Source of the DNA: SIG673 sp045653945
GTDB lineage: Bacteria; Bacillota; Clostridia; Oscillospirales; CAG-272
NCBI GenBank assembly: GCA_045653945.1
Contig: JAZOML010000016.1
Location: 1 to 64,000 of the forward strand
DNA: 64,000 nt
Reading direction: 5' to 3'
Within the stretch, counting starts at the first letter, position 1. Every line of letters begins with the position of its first letter. Of this stretch, positions 1 to 10,200 are shown one piece after another. The position numbers were made by a program, and so were the translations under genes. Below the pieces are notes generated by a model, which searched no databases, had not been told where the DNA came from, and saw only the letters and a list, made by a program, of their open reading frames with translations.

Positions 1-332
1 AAAACTCCGCCCTCGCCGTGGTCCTTCACTTCCTTGCGGTTGAAGAAGAAGGGAACGTTAAGCTCTCTCTTGGAAAGAGCTACAGCGGCAGAAACCGCAA
101 GGGAGATTCCCTTGTAAGCGGGGCCGTAAAGAACTGCCTGCTTTTTGCCGAGCTTTTCAAAATACGCCTTTGCATAAAACTCACCGAGAGTTGCGATTGC
201 CGCACCGGTCTTTATCATACCCGCATTTACGAAATAAGGTATTTTTCTTCCTGATTTTGCGGTGAAGTCGCCGAATTTCAGTACTCCCTCACCCTCAAGA
301 AACTGTATAAATTCTCTCTTGTACTGTTCCAT
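1..332 (-). CDS. pyrE: Orotate phosphoribosyltransferase, C-terminus cut by window edge
   Basis: Transfers PRPP's phosphoribosyl group onto orotate to give OMP, the fifth step of UMP synthesis (cytoplasm). About 110 N-terminal residues are in the window, beginning MEQYKREFIQFL. The segment AKSGRKIPYFVNAG and, near the cut, RKEVKDHGEGG (the lysine-rich flexible loop of this family) support the call. The start is the ATG at 332. It is the last visible gene of the minus-strand pyr operon, 174 bp downstream of pyrF; that gap holds two copies of the dispersed palindromic element and a GC-rich palindrome, so expression relative to pyrF may be modulated there. The 3' end lies outside the window. Confidence 0.93.
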   Translation of the reverse strand, partial: MEQYKREFIQFLEGEGVLKFGDFTAKSGRKIPYFVNAGMIKTGAAIATLGEFYAKAYFEKLGKKQAVLYGPAYKGISLAVSAAVALSKRELNVPFFFNRKEVKDHGEGGV

Positions 333-352
333 TTTTATATCCTCGCTTTCTC

Positions 353-393
353 ACTTTTCTTGTAAGAAAAGTAAGCAAAAGAACTTTCCTCAC
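353..393 (+). repeat. Dispersed palindromic element, copy 1
   Basis: Perfect inverted repeat ACTTTTCTT-GT-AAGAAAAGT followed by AAGCAAAAGAACTTTCCTCAC, matching the other copies in this window. It lies between pyrF and pyrE, upstream of the pyrE start and in the opposite orientation to the operon. Confidence 0.7.
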
Positions 394-433
394 AAAAATA
401 TTTGTATTTACTTTATCCACATAAAATATATGC

Positions 434-456
434 CTGTCGGGGCTCCCCGACCACCC
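434..456 (+). repeat. GC-rich palindrome followed by CACCC, copy 1
   Basis: CTGTCGGGG-CT-CCCCGAC followed by CACCC. A near-identical unit occurs at 21071-21093. It lies in the pyrF-pyrE gap beside a copy of the dispersed palindromic element. Confidence 0.5.
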
Positions 457-465
457 TTGACTGCG

Positions 466-502
466 CCAACTTTTTGAAAAAAGTTGGACAAAAACTTTTA
501 AA
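466..502 (+). repeat. Dispersed palindromic element, copy 2
   Basis: Perfect 10-bp arms CCAACTTTTT/AAAAAGTTGG (466-487) followed by ACAAAAACTTTTAAAG. It sits directly after the pyrF stop codon and is inverted relative to pyrF. The palindrome letters differ from other copies but the layout is kept, with compensating changes in both arms. Confidence 0.6.
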
Positions 503-506
503 GCAC

Positions 507-1205
507 TCAGTCGCAGAAGTCCGCAACGCAACGCTCGTAAGCGGCAACGGGGTCGGGAGCCGCAGTTATCGGACGTCCTACAACTATGTAGTCAGAACCG
601 ATTATTTTTGCCTGCTCGGGAGTCATAACTCTCTTTTGGTCGCCAATATCTCCGTCGGCAAAACGTACACCGGGGGTTACGGTAACGAAATTTTTACCGC
701 AGGTTGCGTGTACCTTTTCAGCCTCAAGGGGTGAGCAAACAACACCGTCAAGTCCTGCGTCCTTAGCGCAGGAAGCGTAGTGCATAACAACCTTGTCAAT
801 AGGCTCGTTTATGAGCAGGTCGTCCTCCATTCTCTGCTGGTCGCTAGAGGTAAGCTGAGTTACGGCAATAAGCATAGGTCTGCTTCCGTCGGGACGGGTA
901 AGTCCCTCGATAGCCGCCTCCATCATAGACTTGGTGCCTGCGGCGTGAAGATTGGTCATATCAACGTCAAGACGTGAAAGCACCGCCATAGACTTTTTAA
1001 CGGTGTTCGGAATATCGTGAAGCTTAAGGTCAAGGAATATCTTGTGTCCTCTTGCCTTGATTTCCTTTACAATCGACGGTCCCTCGGCATAGTAAAGCTC
1101 CATACCTATCTTAACAAACGGCTTTCTGCCGGTAAACTTGTCAAGAAATGCGAATGTTTTTTCTGCGCTGTCAAAATCGCACGCAATAATTACGTCCTTT
1201 CCCAT
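507..1205 (-). CDS. pyrF: Orotidine 5'-phosphate decarboxylase
   Basis: Decarboxylates OMP to UMP, the last step of de novo pyrimidine synthesis. The 232-aa protein has the usual length for the bacterial single-domain enzyme. The catalytic Asp-Lys-Asp array is visible as FLDLKLHDIPNTV at about residues 57-69, and the phosphate-binding end as VVGRPITAA near the C-terminus. The start codon overlaps the pyrD stop by one base (TGATG), which suggests translational coupling. Its stop is followed within about 5 bp by a dispersed palindromic element. Nothing unusual within the coding sequence. Confidence 0.96.
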   Translation of the reverse strand: MGKDVIIACDFDSAEKTFAFLDKFTGRKPFVKIGMELYYAEGPSIVKEIKARGHKIFLDLKLHDIPNTVKKSMAVLSRLDVDMTNLHAAGTKSMMEAAIEGLTRPDGSRPMLIAVTQLTSSDQQRMEDDLLINEPIDKVVMHYASCAKDAGLDGVVCSPLEAEKVHATCGKNFVTVTPGVRFADGDIGDQKRVMTPEQAKIIGSDYIVVGRPITAAPDPVAAYERCVADFCD

Positions 1206-2116
1206 CAGTGCGCCCTCCCTATTATATCTGTTAATTTTTTAATTCCGTATTTTTCCATAACCCTTGGCAAATCGTTTATAATATCGCGACAGGCGTAGGG
1301 GTTAACAAGGTTTTCAGCACCTACCTGAACGGCAGTTGCACCCGCCATCATCATTTCAATTACGTCCTCGGCTCTTGCGATACCGCCCATACCGATTATC
1401 GGTATCTTAACCGCCTCATACACCTGATAAACCATACGAATAGCCACAGGCTTTATAGCTCTGCCCGAAAAACCGCCCATCTTGTTTGCAATAACGGGTT
1501 TGCCGGTTTTAAGGTCGATTCTCATTCCAAGCAGGGTGTTTATCATACTGATACCGTCAGCTCCCGCTTCCTCACAAGCCTTTGCAATAGACACAATGTC
1601 GGTAACGTTAGGCGTAAGCTTTATGTAAACAGGCTTTTGGGTTACAGCCTTAACCGCCTTTGTAACCTCGTAGGCGTTCTTGGGGTCGGTACCAAAGCTC
1701 ATACCGCCGTTGTGAACGTTGGGACAGCTTATGTTAATTTCAAGCAGTCCTATCTGCTCCTCTTTATCAAGAAGCTCGGACGCATAGACGTACTCGTCAA
1801 CACCAAATCCGCTTATATTAGCAATCGCCTTTTTGTTAAAGCACTTTGCAAGCTTCGGAAGCTCCTCGTCAATTACCTTGTGAACACCGGGATTTTGCAG
1901 TCCGACACTGTTAATAAGCGCCTCGGTGCACTCGGCAATTCTCGGCGTGGGGTTGCCAAAGCGAGGGTCCTTGGTCGTACCCTTGAGGGAAATCGAGCCA
2001 AGACAGTTTATATCGTAAAACTCGGTAAATTCGTAACCAAATCCAAACGTTCCACTTGCGGGAATAACGGGGTTGTCAAGCACAAGCCCACTCAAATCAA
2101 CCTTTGTGTCAAACAT
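1205..2116 (-). CDS. pyrD: Dihydroorotate dehydrogenase, class 1B catalytic subunit
   Basis: FMN enzyme oxidising dihydroorotate to orotate; in class 1B the electrons pass through PyrK to NAD+. At 303 aa it has the family length. The N-terminus VDLSGLVLDNPVIPASGTFGFG, the segment NISCPNVHNGG carrying the catalytic cysteine, and the C-terminal FMN-phosphate region IIGMGGIARAEDVIEMM are all visible. Class 1B is supported by the adjoining pyrK, 12 bp upstream in the same operon. The start ATG is at 2116. Confidence 0.95.
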   Translation of the reverse strand: MFDTKVDLSGLVLDNPVIPASGTFGFGYEFTEFYDINCLGSISLKGTTKDPRFGNPTPRIAECTEALINSVGLQNPGVHKVIDEELPKLAKCFNKKAIANISGFGVDEYVYASELLDKEEQIGLLEINISCPNVHNGGMSFGTDPKNAYEVTKAVKAVTQKPVYIKLTPNVTDIVSIAKACEEAGADGISMINTLLGMRIDLKTGKPVIANKMGGFSGRAIKPVAIRMVYQVYEAVKIPIIGMGGIARAEDVIEMMMAGATAVQVGAENLVNPYACRDIINDLPRVMEKYGIKKLTDIIGRAH

Positions 2117-2128
2117 ATCGCTTCCCCC

Positions 2129-2860
2129 TTACCAAATTATCTCTTCCTTAACAAGAACGGGACCGTCCTTGCAAATTCTCTTATTGCCGTACTTTGTCTT
2201 GCAGGTGCAACCCATACAAGCGCCAAAGCCACAGCCCATACGCTCCTCAAAGGAGTACTGACCGCTCGTTTTACTCTTGTTGTAAACCGCCTTTAACATC
2301 GGGAGAGGTCCGCAGCAATATGTATAGGTATAGTCAAAATCAAGCGCATCGGTTACAAAACCCTTAACGCCGTAGCTACCGTCAACGGTTGTAATAACCA
2401 CCTCGCAACCTATATCCTCAAAATCCTTTTTGGCAAAAATTTCTTTTTCGGTGTTAAAGCCAAGGATAGCCGTTACCCTTTTGCCCTTAGCAATAAGCTC
2501 CTTTGCAAGCTTGTACATAGGCGGAACACCAACGCCACCACCTATAACAACAGGCTTCTCACCCGCAAGTGCAACGTCAAAGCCGTTACCAAGTCCAATG
2601 AGTACGTCAAGCTCTTTTCCTAGCTCAAGCGTAGCCATTGCCTCAGTACCCTCGCCGACAACCTTGTAAATTATCGTTACAAAATCATCGCCGCAGTCAA
2701 AAACCGATATGGGACGGCGAAGATAAAAGCCGTCAAGCTTTAAATTTATAAACTGACCGGGGGTGGTTATCGCTCTGCAGTCCCCCTCAAGTCGCATACG
2801 GTAAACGTTTTCCGTAAGTGCTACGTTCTCAGTGATTTTCAAAAATACGTTCTTTTCCAT
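2129..2860 (-). CDS. pyrK: Dihydroorotate dehydrogenase electron-transfer subunit
   Basis: FAD and [2Fe-2S] subunit that passes electrons from PyrD to NAD+. The protein (243 aa from the chosen start) shows the FAD-binding stretch YLRRPISVFD, the NAD site VIGGGVGVPPMYKLAKEL, and C-terminal cluster ligands in CGFGACMGCTCKTK plus a later cysteine in RICKDGP. The ATG at 2860 was preferred over the one at 2872 because GAGGG lies 5 bases before it and it avoids overlapping pyrC. The pyrC stop is 2 bases upstream. Confidence 0.94.
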   Translation of the reverse strand: MEKNVFLKITENVALTENVYRMRLEGDCRAITTPGQFINLKLDGFYLRRPISVFDCGDDFVTIIYKVVGEGTEAMATLELGKELDVLIGLGNGFDVALAGEKPVVIGGGVGVPPMYKLAKELIAKGKRVTAILGFNTEKEIFAKKDFEDIGCEVVITTVDGSYGVKGFVTDALDFDYTYTYCCGPLPMLKAVYNKSKTSGQYSFEERMGCGFGACMGCTCKTKYGNKRICKDGPVLVKEEIIW

Positions 2861-2861
2861 T

Positions 2862-4115
2862 TTATCCCTCATATACTATTTGTCCATTAAATATAGTCGC
2901 CCTGCAAACACCGTAAAGCTCTCTGCCCGTAAAGGGTGTTGCTCTGCCCTGTGAAACGAAATCATCGGGATTTACCGTATACTTTGCATCAAGGTCGAAC
3001 ACACACGCAGTACCCTTTTCGTAACCCACAGGCAGCGAAAAACGCTTTGCGGGTGCGATTGACATAAGCTCTACAAGCCTTTCAAGAGTGATTATTCCCG
3101 TCTTTACAAGGTCGGTGTAAAGGACTGAAAACGCCGTTTCAAGTCCGACAATTCCCATAGCGCTGCCCGAAAGCCCCTTGCTCTTTTCCTCTGCCGAATG
3201 CGGAGCGTGGTCGGTAGCAATCATATCAATCGTACCGTCCTTAATACCCTCAATGAGCGCAAGTCTGTCGCTTTCATCACGAAGCGGCGGATTCATTTTA
3301 AACCTACCCTCGTCCTTTAAATCCTTATCACTCATAACAAGATAGTGCGGCCCCGTTTCGCAGGTAACGTCAAGCCCCTGTGCCTTTGCTTTGCGGATAA
3401 GCTCAACCGTTTCCTTGCAGGAAATGTGGCATACGTGGTAAGCACAACCCGTTTCTTTTACAAGTTCAAGGTCGCGCTCGACCTGCTTCCACTCAGATTC
3501 AGAGCTTATGCCTATAAATCCGTGCTCTGCGGCAAATTTTCCGTCGTGAATACAGCCGCCCTTTTTAATCAGCGACATATCCTCGCAGTGTGCAACTATC
3601 ATCTTGCCAAGGCTTTTTGCCTTAAGCATTGCCTCACGCATCAGCTCTGCCGTTTGAATACCGCTTCCATCGTCCGAAAAGCCTACAACAAAGTCCGCCA
3701 TTTCCGCCATTTCGGAAAGACGCTCACCCTTGCGACCTTCGGTTATCGTACCGTAAGGAAGCACGTGAATACAAGCGCCCTTTTCTATCAAATCAAGCTG
3801 GGCATCAAGCGTTTTTTTGCTATCGGGAGCAGGATTAAGGTTAGGCATAGGGCAAACGGAAACGTATCCGCCTCTTGCCGCCGCGCGTGTTCCCGACACA
3901 ACCGTTTCTTTATAAGAAAAACCCGGCTCTCGCAGATGCACGTGAACGTCTGCAAAACCGGGAAATACAAATAAACCGCCTTTTTCAGTGGTCGTTGAAG
4001 CGTCAAAGGAAACAATGCCATCGGAAATAGAAACAGCTGCATTTTCAAACACTCCACCCTTGTAAACGCTTACATTTTTAAGCTCAAATGCGCCCTTCTT
4101 TTCCATACTGACCAT
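2862..4115 (-). CDS. pyrC: Dihydroorotase
   Basis: Zinc amidohydrolase closing carbamoyl-aspartate to dihydroorotate. The metal motif HVHLREPG (about residue 60), the histidine-rich strands MIVAHCEDMS and CAYHVCHIS, and the late DMIATDHAPHS motif are all present, typical of the class I, approximately 420-aa enzyme. The reading frame extends upstream, but the ATG at 4115 has GAAAGGA at good spacing and starts near the family N-terminus. It is the first gene of the operon. The 5' leader from the predicted promoter is only about 25 nt, so there is no room for a PyrR-type attenuator. Confidence 0.95.
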   Translation of the reverse strand: MVSMEKKGAFELKNVSVYKGGVFENAAVSISDGIVSFDASTTTEKGGLFVFPGFADVHVHLREPGFSYKETVVSGTRAAARGGYVSVCPMPNLNPAPDSKKTLDAQLDLIEKGACIHVLPYGTITEGRKGERLSEMAEMADFVVGFSDDGSGIQTAELMREAMLKAKSLGKMIVAHCEDMSLIKKGGCIHDGKFAAEHGFIGISSESEWKQVERDLELVKETGCAYHVCHISCKETVELIRKAKAQGLDVTCETGPHYLVMSDKDLKDEGRFKMNPPLRDESDRLALIEGIKDGTIDMIATDHAPHSAEEKSKGLSGSAMGIVGLETAFSVLYTDLVKTGIITLERLVELMSIAPAKRFSLPVGYEKGTACVFDLDAKYTVNPDDFVSQGRATPFTGRELYGVCRATIFNGQIVYEG

Positions 4116-4146
4116 AACTTTCCTTTCGTTTTTATCCTTATTTAAT

Positions 4147-4175
4147 AGTATAACATTTTCTTTGCAAATTTGCAA
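4147..4175 (-). promoter_or_regulatory. Sigma-A-type promoter for the pyr operon
   Basis: On the minus strand TTGCAA (4170-4175), a 17-bp spacer, then TATACT (4147-4152), 32 bp before the pyrC start codon. Confidence 0.65.
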
Positions 4176-4228
4176 GTGGTATTTCACATAAATTTAAGCA
4201 AAGAAATTTTTTTACAAATAACCGTGCA

Positions 4229-4260
4229 AAAGGCTACCTACTTTCGTAGATAGCCTTTTG
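4229..4260 (-). terminator. Hairpin downstream of the giant lipoprotein gene
   Basis: AAAAGGCTA pairs with TAGCCTTTT, extended by CTAC/GTAG around a TTTC loop. It lies 10 bp after the stop of the 4271-11203 gene. The U-run on the minus strand is short (TTTT inside the stem), so strength is uncertain. It also separates this gene from the pyr operon. Confidence 0.6.
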
Positions 4261-4270
4261 GTTATTGTTT

Positions 4271-7200
4271 TTATTCTGCCTCGATAGCAGTCCACTCAGC
4301 GTTCAGGAACGCATCGTTTCCGATATCATTGATTCTATCATCATCAGGAATGTTCTGATTTACATACTTTACAGTAGTAAGAGCATTACACTCGGCAAAT
4401 GCAGACATCTGAAGCTCGGTAAGAGTTCCATTAATAGTAATGGTGTCAAGAGCAGTACATCCGTAGAATGCACCGAACTTGATTACGGTGCAGCTTGCAG
4501 GAAGCTCGATGCTCTCAAGAGCGGTACATCCGCTAAATGCATCAACAGGGATTGCAGTAATGTCAGCGGGGAGCTTAACCTTAGCAAGTGCTGTGCAGTT
4601 CTTAAATGCGCCGTCGCTGATAAGAACGCCGTCAGCAATTTCTACCTTTGTAATAGTTGTGTTGCCTGCAAAGCCGTTACCGACTATTACGGGCTTGCCC
4701 TTGTAGATTGCGGGAATTACGATTTCAGTATCAGTATCGGTTCCGTTGTATCCAACAATTACGTAAGCGTTTACGTTGTTGTAAGCGAATACGATACCCT
4801 CAGTTCCAGCACCCTCAGGCTTATCGCCCTCCTTGGTGTAAGAACACTTAGGCCCGGTACATTTGTGCCACTTTTCACCTTTTACGCCGTCCTCAAAGTC
4901 ATCAGATTTGGTCCAATCGTCTGCCCAAACGTGATCACCGGTCATAGGAATTACGCACTCAGCCTTCTCAGCGTCGGTTCCAAGCTCGGAAATGAGTCCG
5001 CCACACTCAGCACAGGTCTTATCCTTATGTCCGTTAGTTCCGCAGGTTTTCTCAATAACTGTTACACCCTCAGCAGGATTATCAGGAGTTATCCACTCAC
5101 CCCAATCATGAGGAAGCGGGAGTCCGTCTTCGTCGTCAGCAATGAATCCTTCCTTGTCGCAAACAGTACAACTGAACTTCCAGCCTTTTGGGGTAAGACA
5201 GGTTTCCGCTACGGGAGTCTGGAGGTACTTAGCAGGAGCAGTGTGTCCAAGAGGCTCAAGAGTTTCCTCATCTGCTATATCTCCGCAGGTTTCGCACTTT
5301 TTGTACTTTTTGCCTTCTGTTACGCAATCGGGAGATTCGGTTATTTCCTTATAATCGTGTCCGATAGCCTCGGTTACTACCTGATAGCTTTCGCCGCAGT
5401 TAGCACACTCGCTGATTTCAACAACACCGTCGGTATCGCAATCAAGCTCCGAAATTACGGTCTCGGTAGCGCCCTCAGCCTTTGCGTGTCCAAGCTTAGA
5501 GGTCTTAAGAATGAACTTCTTGCCCTTGTGGTTGCAGTTTTCGTTGGTGCAAACGTAAACATCATATCCGTCTTCCTCACAGGTAGGAGCAAGATATCCG
5601 TCATCTGCGGTAGCGTTTTCAAGCTTTTCGAACTTATGTCCGGTCTTGTAAAGGGGCTTTATCGTGGTTGCGGTGCAGCCCTCACAGCTACAAGCATAAG
5701 CCTCAACGCCATCGGATTCACATCCGGGAAGAACGCCTACTCCGGTTTGATCCTCAATTACCTTATCAAATGTGTGTCCCTTAGCGTTTACGAACTCAAT
5801 TTCAACGTGAGAGCACTTTGTGCAGGTCTTGTAGTTGTAACCATTCTGATCGCAGGTTGCCTCTTTGAAAATAACATTGACAACGGGATTTCCTTCTTCA
5901 TCTACCTTGGTTTCCCAAGTGTGATTTTCGCCACAAGCAGCCTTCAGAGCAGGCTTGTAAAGATACTCAATCTCATCCATTACACGACTGTCGCAAATCA
6001 AGTCAACATTGTATAGATAGAAGTTAAAGCCGTCAATTTCAGCTACATCATCAATGCCCTTGAAGTCAACCATAATTCCGTAAACGTAATCAGGAGCACT
6101 TGCAAGGTCAACCTCAACAGTGTACCAGCCGGTAGTCTTTGTACCGCTGAATAAGGTAAGATCAGTTTGACCGCGAAGCTTGATTTCAAACTCATAGCCT
6201 TTCGTCTTGTCATCTACGAAGAAGCTTACGGAAACCTTAGAGTAGTTGGAAATATCATAGCCATTATTAATGTCGCCAACAATATTTTTAAGATAAAATT
6301 CAAGAGGATATACGCCGTTGGTAGCAAAGTCGCCTACGTTAAGAGTCCATACTCCGTTCTCGTCTGCCTTGCCATCCTTTGCACTAATCTTAACAAGATT
6401 GGTGTTTGCCATAGGCTTGATATCAGCGGGAGCAACTGCAAGCAGATAGCTGCCGGAGATTTCTTCATAGTAGAATCCGCCTGCTACCTTAGAGTTTGCA
6501 GGAACAAAATCAAGAGGATTATCTGTACCGTCAAAGCTGAGTGCATTATCAATTCTGCCGGGTTCAGTAAGATTTGCGAGCTTACCAACGTAGTGCTGAG
6601 GAATTACTTCCTTATCGTATACGTTGATATCAACTACGTCAACCTTCATAGACTTTTCAGCATCGACTACGTTGAACATCTTAAAGGAGGTGTATTCTCC
6701 CTCGATAGCAACGCTGTCAACTATAAGAATACCGTCAACGTATACGCTGAGCTTTCCACCGTTAACAACAATGTCAAAGATTACGGTATCGTTAAAGTTA
6801 AACGTTCTTTTCCAACCGCCGTAGGTAGTAATAGTATTGCCGTCAACAGTAATTACGTCAAGGCTCTTATCAGCACCAACAAGCTTAAATACGTCGTATT
6901 TACCGCCGTCTTTACCCGTAATATTTGAGAGAATTGCCTCTATATTTACAGTGTACGTACCGTTAAACTTACTAATGTCAGCAAAGATGTGGCTATCGAA
7001 GCCCTCCTCTGCTCCGTCAACACTTGTAGAGCCCGGAACATAATTAAGATATAGCTTACTAACGTCAAGCTTTGCGGTAAAGTTCTGCTTAGTAACAATA
7101 TTAAGGTCGCCGCAAAGGTCCTTAACAATATTTGTAGTACCATCGAAGAATACGTTGGTTTCCTTTGAAACCGGGAATGCAGTACCATAGTAATCTGCTT

Positions 7201-10200
7201 CTTCGAGAATGGTATAGATTTCAAAGGAGTTAAGCGTTACGTCCATAACCGCATCCGCATTAGTTACGCGGAACATACGGAGAACACTTTCAGAACCAAG
7301 GTTTCCAACCTCAGTGTCATTAAAGGATACGTTTGCAGCAGCTATTTTACCGTTTACATAAAGAGTGAAGGTATCGCCCTTACTTCCATCATTTATAACG
7401 ATTTCGAGTTCAATTGCCTTAAGGCTATCGGCCTCTTCGGTCTGAACCTCCGTAGTATCATCACCGGCGTCTGCTTCGGGCTCAAGCGAAAGCTCATATC
7501 CAGAATTGAACACCTTAAGCGTTCCGCCCTCAACGTATACAAGAGACTGCTTCTTATCGTCGCGGTCAATAGCAAATACGTCATAAGCGCCTGTGGTTGC
7601 GTTAGGTGTAAATTTAAGCTTTGCAGCAAAAGTAAGATCCTTGTACTCTGCAAGAGAAAGCGCAAGAGCGGAATCAAACGCTTTATCATCAGCTCCGAAG
7701 TGTGTCTTTACGTTGTCCTTATCATATACGAGGTTAAGTGCGCTTCCGGAAATACTTGCGCGGAAGTTAGCCTTATCCTCAATTTTAATACCGTTGCCAA
7801 GAGCAACAAGATATTCAACATTTACAGTCTCCTCAAGAATAACGAAGTTACTTTGTTCGGTCTTGTTGCCCTCTACGTCAAACGCATATTCCTTAATAAG
7901 GGAAACGTCCTTATCGTAAACGTCAATGTCGCTTACGGTTACACTCATATCATAGGAATTGTTGCGGATATAGAACATACGCATCATACTGGTTCCTGCA
8001 CCGAGAGTATTTGCGTAATCGCCATCTGCAAAGGACTCACCCTTAACTCTTGCAATACCGTTAATATAGAGGTCGTAGTTGTTTCCTGCTACGCCATCTC
8101 TTATAATAGCAACGATTTCAAGCTCCTCGCCCTCGCCTAGCGTATAGGTGTATCCGCCGAGTGCGTTAAGCTTTCTATCCTTAATATATACTAAGGATTC
8201 GGATACCGTAGCATTTGAGCGAACGAGCTTTATAAGGTCATATTCGCCGGTGGTCTTATCAAATTTAACGTTAAGCTTTACGGTATATGCCATTCCGTCA
8301 AATGCGGAGAGAGGTCCTTCGATATAAGAATCAAAAGCGCCTGTATCAGCATCCTCAACCGAGTTTGTATTCGGGCCTGCATTAATAACCAACTTATCAT
8401 TTTTAATAGTTGCATTGAAGTTTACCTTATTTTTAATTTTAAGGTCGCCCTTGAAATCGATAAGGTATCCGTTCTTATCAAACTTATTGATATCGGTATC
8501 GTTTTTGAAGGTTGTGCCGAACTTATCGGTAGGTGCCTTTTCGACAACGGTATTTACAGGAGTAACTCCTTCGTATACATAAATGTTACGGTAGTAAATA
8601 ACACCAACACCACTGCCGTTTCTTGCTCCCTGAACGCCGATACGCATACCTTCGGTACCGCCATTTTTACCGTCCTGTTTTGTTGCTTCAGCCTCTGGCA
8701 TATCAACAACTGCCTTTTTTTCGCCATTGATATAAACTGTATAGTTGCAATAAGTAAAGTCTATCTTAATAGCAATCTTGGTCCACTTATCTGCGCTGAT
8801 TGTAGCAACCGTTTCGCCGGTTACGCCATAACCCGTATCACTTGTCTTACGTACATAAACCTTTCCGTCAGGAGCAACTCTTACAACGGTTCCTGCGTTA
8901 CGGAAACCAAGAATAGTACCGCCGGGAACAAATCCTTCGCCAAGATCTGAAAGCTCGCCCTCCGTAGGATGTCTTACGTCTGTTTCAAATATAATCGATT
9001 CACCCTTAAGGCCGTATCTATTGTTTGCAGCACGTCCTGCAAAGTCGTTATGTCCGTCAGAACCACTGGACGCCATAAGCATTCTTGCGGTATGGTTATC
9101 AAGGTTATCCCACTGTACGTTTTTCCACCCAGTATTAGCTATAACTGTATTGTAATCTCCGCCCTGCCCCATTACCTTTGCATTCGGGTCATCAACCGCG
9201 TAAGCCCAGTTGAAAAGCTTATCGCCAAGATTTCCCTTCATAGCACCGAAACTCGGGAACGGATTGTCAAGAGGTACGAACGAGAATGAGTACTCACAGT
9301 TTACACAAGAGTTTGTAACCCACTTTTTGCCGTCCTTTTCACCTATCTTTGTAAAGAGCTTATGACCGATAATAGGCTCAGCAGCAATCTCTTCGATTTG
9401 CTCAACACCGCAAGAAGCGCAGGTATAAACCTTGCAACCCGCAGTATCACAGGTAGCCGAATGGGTTGTATAAGTAAGCGAATAGTGTCCGAATGCCTTA
9501 ACAATTGAATTTTCGTCGGTATATTCCTCGCCGCAGCGTTTACATAAGCCGCTGGTATATCCGTCGGTTGTACAGGTAGGATTGGTTACAACTGCTCCCT
9601 CGCCAAGCTCGTGTCCGTATGCAGTACCCTTGTCAACGAACTCAAAATAAGTACCGCAGTGAATACAATCGCCCTTAGTGATTGCATTGTCCTCACAGGT
9701 AGGCTCGGTGTATTCAGCGTCATCACCGTGCTTGTGCTCAAGCTTAGGAGCAGTCTGTTCAGCCTCCTTAGCATGACATACAGAGCATTCCTTTACGTCG
9801 TATCCGGGATTGAAGCAATCCGCCTCGTAAGAGGTGTGAATATCGAACGTATGTCCAACGGGTTCATCCTCATCACGAATTTCCTGTCCACCACACTCGG
9901 TACAAGTGAAAACGGTGTATCCTGCAGTTACACAACCGTGGCTAACGGGAGTGCCGCCAACGAAATTGTGCTCACAACCCTTTGCAGGAAGCTTAATGCT
10001 TACCTGCTCACCTGTGGAAAGAGTTACGGTAGTATACGACTGATTTAATACATTATCCTTATCGTAGCCTTCTGGAGCTGTGCCTGCATATACTTTGATG
10101 TCATCAACACCAAATTCAGTTTCAGCATCACCTAAAGCAATTATTTCAAATCCGCCGAGAGCAAAGCCTGCATAGTAATTATAATCATCACCATAAGTAA

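Noticed and set aside
4265..6016. 583-codon open frame opposite the giant lipoprotein
   Set aside because: Shadow of a long gene with biased codons; the minus frame has clear domain repeats and a signal peptide.
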